A DNA stretch of 64,000 nucleotides from Derxia lacustris (GTDB lineage: Bacteria; Pseudomonadota; Gammaproteobacteria; Burkholderiales; Burkholderiaceae_E): assembly GCF_002105195.1 (NCBI RefSeq), contig NZ_MUHU01000001.1, positions 1 to 64,000 on the forward strand, read 5' to 3'. A model generated the notes under the pieces. That model saw only the letters and a list, made by a program, of their open reading frames with translations, was not told the origin of the DNA and did no database searches. Positions 59,590 to 64,000 of this stretch are shown here, piece after piece; the stretch's first letter is position 1; each line of letters begins with the position of its first letter. The translations under genes and the position numbers were made by a program.

Positions 59590-60177
59590 TCAGGTCACGG
59601 TCGGCGTGCCGACTTTTGCCTTGTCACGGGTCTGCCGGGTACGCAGCGCCGCGATCAGCTCGCGACTGAAGGCGGCGATGTCGCCCGGGCCGCGACTGGT
59701 GATGAGCTTGCCGTCGACCACCACCTCGCGGTCGACCCAGTGGCCGCCGGCCGCGCGGATGTCGTCCGCGATGCCGGGCGCGCCGGTCAGCGTGCGGTCC
59801 GCCACCAGCCCGGCCGCGATCAGCAGCCACGGCCCGTGGCAGATCGCGCCGACCGGCAGTTGAAGCTCGAAGGCATGGCGGATGAAGGTGAGCGCCTCGG
59901 GCACTTCGCGCAGGCGCGCCGAGTTGACACTGCCGCCCGGCAGCAGTACCGCGTCGAACTCCTCGGCCGAGACGCCGAGAAAAGTCTTGTCGATCTCGAA
60001 CTCGTCGGCCGGCTCGTCCTGCCGGGTGGCGCGCAGTCTGCCGAGCCGATCCGAGATGAGCACCACGCGCGCGCCGGCCTTTTCCAGCGCCTCGCGCGGC
60101 CCGGTCAATTCGGACTGCTCGAACCGGTCGGTGACGAGGACCGCCACCTGGGCATCGTTGAAATCGCTCGGCTGCAT
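59590..60177 (-). CDS. DJ-1/PfpI family protein
   Basis: 195 residues with the class I glutamine-amidotransferase-like fold: nucleophile Cys113 in VGAICHGPWLL (nucleophile elbow, His114 next to it), Glu20 in TDRFEQSE, and VLLPGGSVNSARLR. The closest group is PfpI-type deglycase/protease proteins (YhbO, YraA), tied to stress resistance. GGGAGAAG precedes the ATG. It is divergent from the Crp/Fnr gene. Confidence 0.9.
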   Translation of the reverse strand: MQPSDFNDAQVAVLVTDRFEQSELTGPREALEKAGARVVLISDRLGRLRATRQDEPADEFEIDKTFLGVSAEEFDAVLLPGGSVNSARLREVPEALTFIRHAFELQLPVGAICHGPWLLIAAGLVADRTLTGAPGIADDIRAAGGHWVDREVVVDGKLITSRGPGDIAAFSRELIAALRTRQTRDKAKVGTPTVT

Positions 60178-60505
60178 CTGCTTCTCCCGGGGATGAACGC
60201 CGCGAGCCGCATGCCCGCGATCACCATGAGAGTGCCGGCAGCGCTTGTCAACCGTCGGTCCAGGTTGTAAGCACCCGCAGCGACGAATGGGGCTACCGCC
60301 CATCAGACGGTATGTCTTAGAACATAGCCAGCCACCCCGCCCGTCGATACCCTCGCGCTGAGAAAAATCACACACCACCCACGCATCCGGAAGTTGGCCC
60401 CTTTGCTGTTATCGCTCGACAAGATCCCGTTTCGTTGGGTGCGATGCAGCAAGCAATCTGGCGCGATCTGGCCCGGCTCGGGCAGATGCGATCGGGCGGC
60501 TTCCG
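60178..60505. other. Intergenic region between the PfpI-type and Crp/Fnr genes
   Basis: 328 bases without a gene. It holds a TTGACA-type promoter candidate on the minus strand and a small TATGT/ACATA palindrome at 60311-60326. I see no convincing plus-strand promoter. Confidence 0.5.
60224..60251 (-). promoter_or_regulatory. Candidate promoter of the PfpI-type gene
   Basis: A perfect TTGACA on the minus strand (60246-60251) is followed 17 bases later by CATGGT, which keeps the two most conserved -10 positions. It would give a short leader of about 40 bases to the ATG at 60177. Confidence 0.4.
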
Positions 60506-61252
60506 ATGCCGGCAGCGGATCCAATGTCCAATTCCAGCAGTGACGAACCGGGCGCGCGTCTTGTGCCCGTTGCCTACGGTCATGCGCGCCGCCGCCTTGT
60601 CGATGAACTTCGGGGCAAGCGCGTCGTGCTGGGCCCGCGCCAGATGCTCGCGCGCGAAGGCGACGACACGCTGAACATCCATCTGCTGCGCGGCGGCTGG
60701 GCTTTCCGCTTCAAGTCGCTGGAGGACGGCCGGCGCCAGATCCTGGGCTTCGTCATGCCGGGCGATCTGCTCGGCGTGCTGGAGCCGGGCGCGCCGATGT
60801 TTCCCTACGGCATCGAGACGCTGACCGAAACCGAAATCCTGACCCTGCCGCGCCAGCGCCTGCTCGAAGCCGCGGCCCAGGACGCGAGCCTGGCGCTCGA
60901 CCTGATGTGGATCGCCGCCAACGAACGCCGGCAATCGGAGGAAAGCCTGCTGTCGGTCGGCCGCCGCAGCGCCGACGAACGGATGGCGGCGCTGATCCTG
61001 CATGTGTATGCGCGCGCGGTCGAACGCGATCTGGCCGATGCCAGCGGCGCCGTGCCCTTCCCGGTCAGCCAGCAGCACATCGCCGATGCGCTCGGCCTGT
61101 CGCTGGTGCACACCAACAAGACGCTGCGCCGGCTGCTGACGCTGGGCGTGTACGAGCTGTCGGGCGGCCGCTTGCGCGTCATCGATGCGGCCGCGCTCGG
61201 CGACATCGCGCTGCACCGCGAGATGGCGGTACCGGGGCGTCCGCTGTTCTGA
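60506..61252 (+). CDS. Crp/Fnr family transcription regulator
   Basis: 248 residues: an N-terminal cyclic-nucleotide-like beta-roll (about 35-150, with FKSLEDGRRQILGFVMPGDLLGV) and a C-terminal Crp-type helix-turn-helix (VSQQHIADALGLSLVHTNKTLRRL). There are no Cys residues, so it cannot carry the iron-sulfur cluster of Fnr, and it is probably an Fnr-like regulator with another input. A second ATG at 60524 is possible; neither start has a good ribosome binding site. Confidence 0.88.
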   Translation: MPAADPMSNSSSDEPGARLVPVAYGHARRRLVDELRGKRVVLGPRQMLAREGDDTLNIHLLRGGWAFRFKSLEDGRRQILGFVMPGDLLGVLEPGAPMFPYGIETLTETEILTLPRQRLLEAAAQDASLALDLMWIAANERRQSEESLLSVGRRSADERMAALILHVYARAVERDLADASGAVPFPVSQQHIADALGLSLVHTNKTLRRLLTLGVYELSGGRLRVIDAAALGDIALHREMAVPGRPLF

Positions 61253-61265
61253 CGCGCGCCGGCGG

Positions 61266-63458
<2,193 letters not shown>

Positions 63459-63519
63459 GGCCTGGACCTTTCGTGAGCGATGACGCGAGCCGGCCAGCCA
63501 GCCGGAATGGACCGTCGAT

Positions 63520-64000
63520 TCAGACTTCGACCGGCGTGGGCTTGCCGGCGGGCGCCTGGGCCGGCTCCACGCCGTCGGGCGCCGGCAGGTCGGGCGGCGG
63601 CACCGCCGGCGAGTCGGGCTCGACCGGCATCTCGCCCGGCGCGGCGGGCTGGCCGCCGCCCACCGGCTGGATCGGACGCTCGTCGTGCACCGCCGGCGGC
63701 GAACCGTCGGAAAACGCGATCGAGCCGTTGCCGGGCTGCAGCTCGCTGCCTTGCGGCTCGGCCGGGTCCGGCAGCTCGGCGGTGGATGCCGGCGCATTGG
63801 CGCCGAAGCGCATCGGCACCTCGCCGCGCGCCGCCGCCCGCACCACCTTGTGGATGAACTCGAGCTTGGCCACCACGGTCGCCGGCAGCTGGAACGGATA
63901 GCCGTCGTGCAGGCCGAGGCTGCGCATCATCCCGTTGATGAACTGGGACACCGGCAGCCATTGCGCCACCAGCGCCGCGCCCACGCCGTCGTCGTCGCCG
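63520..64000 (-). CDS. C-terminal part of a putative zinc-binding metallopeptidase (runs past the window)
   Basis: At least 159 residues remain; the frame is open to the window edge, so the gene starts outside. The segment VAQWLPVSQFINGMMRSLG followed by DGYPFQLPATVVAKLEFIH matches the C-terminal end of the putative zinc-binding metallopeptidase family (WLPLTYALNSLNRSMG..DLYPF..V..KL.FVH). After that comes a Pro/Gly/Ala-rich tail of about 90 residues. The catalytic HExxH region would lie upstream and cannot be seen. Confidence 0.6.
   Translation of the reverse strand, partial: GDDDGVGAALVAQWLPVSQFINGMMRSLGLHDGYPFQLPATVVAKLEFIHKVVRAAARGEVPMRFGANAPASTAELPDPAEPQGSELQPGNGSIAFSDGSPPAVHDERPIQPVGGGQPAAPGEMPVEPDSPAVPPPDLPAPDGVEPAQAPAGKPTPVEV

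Overview
The window is about 64 kb of very GC-rich chromosomal DNA from a bacterium that looks like a betaproteobacterium, probably Burkholderiales-like. The gene neighbourhoods support this: argH divergent from an AlgZ/AlgR-type pair, carA-carB-greA followed by a DUF4149 gene, yhbY divergent from rlmE-ftsH-folP-glmM, and cheA-cheW-mcp-cheR-cheD-cheB. Most of it is ordinary core genome. I see no rRNA, CRISPR array, insertion sequence, integrase or prophage structural gene. Antisense reading frames are very long because of the base composition and are almost all shadows.

Region by region. 1-5.6 kb: the first codons of etfB (minus strand), then a tightly packed plus-strand MoxR ATPase / DUF58 / TgpA-type transglutaminase operon ending in an overlapping MltB-type lytic transglycosylase. 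5.6-12.2 kb (minus): a phospholipase D-VTT fusion overlapping an endonuclease/exonuclease/phosphatase gene, then a compact three-gene cassette of unknown function (polytopic membrane protein, lipoprotein, peptidoglycan-binding transglycosylase without signal peptide). 12.3-20.5 kb (minus): a chemotaxis operon in the order short cheZ-like, cheY, cheA, cheW, mcp, cheR, cheD, cheB. 20.7-26.5 kb: a signalling cluster with a receiver-HisKA_3 kinase, a LuxR-type regulator, a receiver-TPR protein that has lost its phosphoacceptor Asp, and a multi-PAS kinase.

26.6-37.4 kb: DUF1841 gene, two small c-type cytochromes, a second MoxR plus VWA (CoxE-like) pair, a BON lipoprotein, then the housekeeping genes glmM, folP, ftsH, rlmE, yhbY, a DUF4149 gene and greA. 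37.5-47.3 kb: carB, carA, an unknown small gene, tal, a LytTR regulator/kinase pair, argH. 47.3-54.5 kb: a Ser/Thr kinase carrying a C-terminal cyclic-nucleotide-type domain, pmbA, yjgA/darP, mog, and an MCE (Mla/Pqi-type) lipid transport operon.

54.6-64 kb: adhP, amn, a tRNA cluster (Ala-GGC and two identical Glu-UUC genes) with a good sigma70-type promoter and hairpins, gltX, a DJ-1/PfpI protein, a Crp/Fnr regulator, glgX, and the C-terminal end of a putative zinc metallopeptidase cut by the window edge. gltX sits beside the two tRNA-Glu genes it serves.

The best candidates for something undescribed are the 8.9-12.2 kb membrane protein / lipoprotein / transglycosylase cassette, the very short CheZ-like protein together with the matching C-terminal IELF and IDLF tails in the chemotaxis operon, and the degenerate receiver-TPR protein. 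None can be proven from sequence reading alone.
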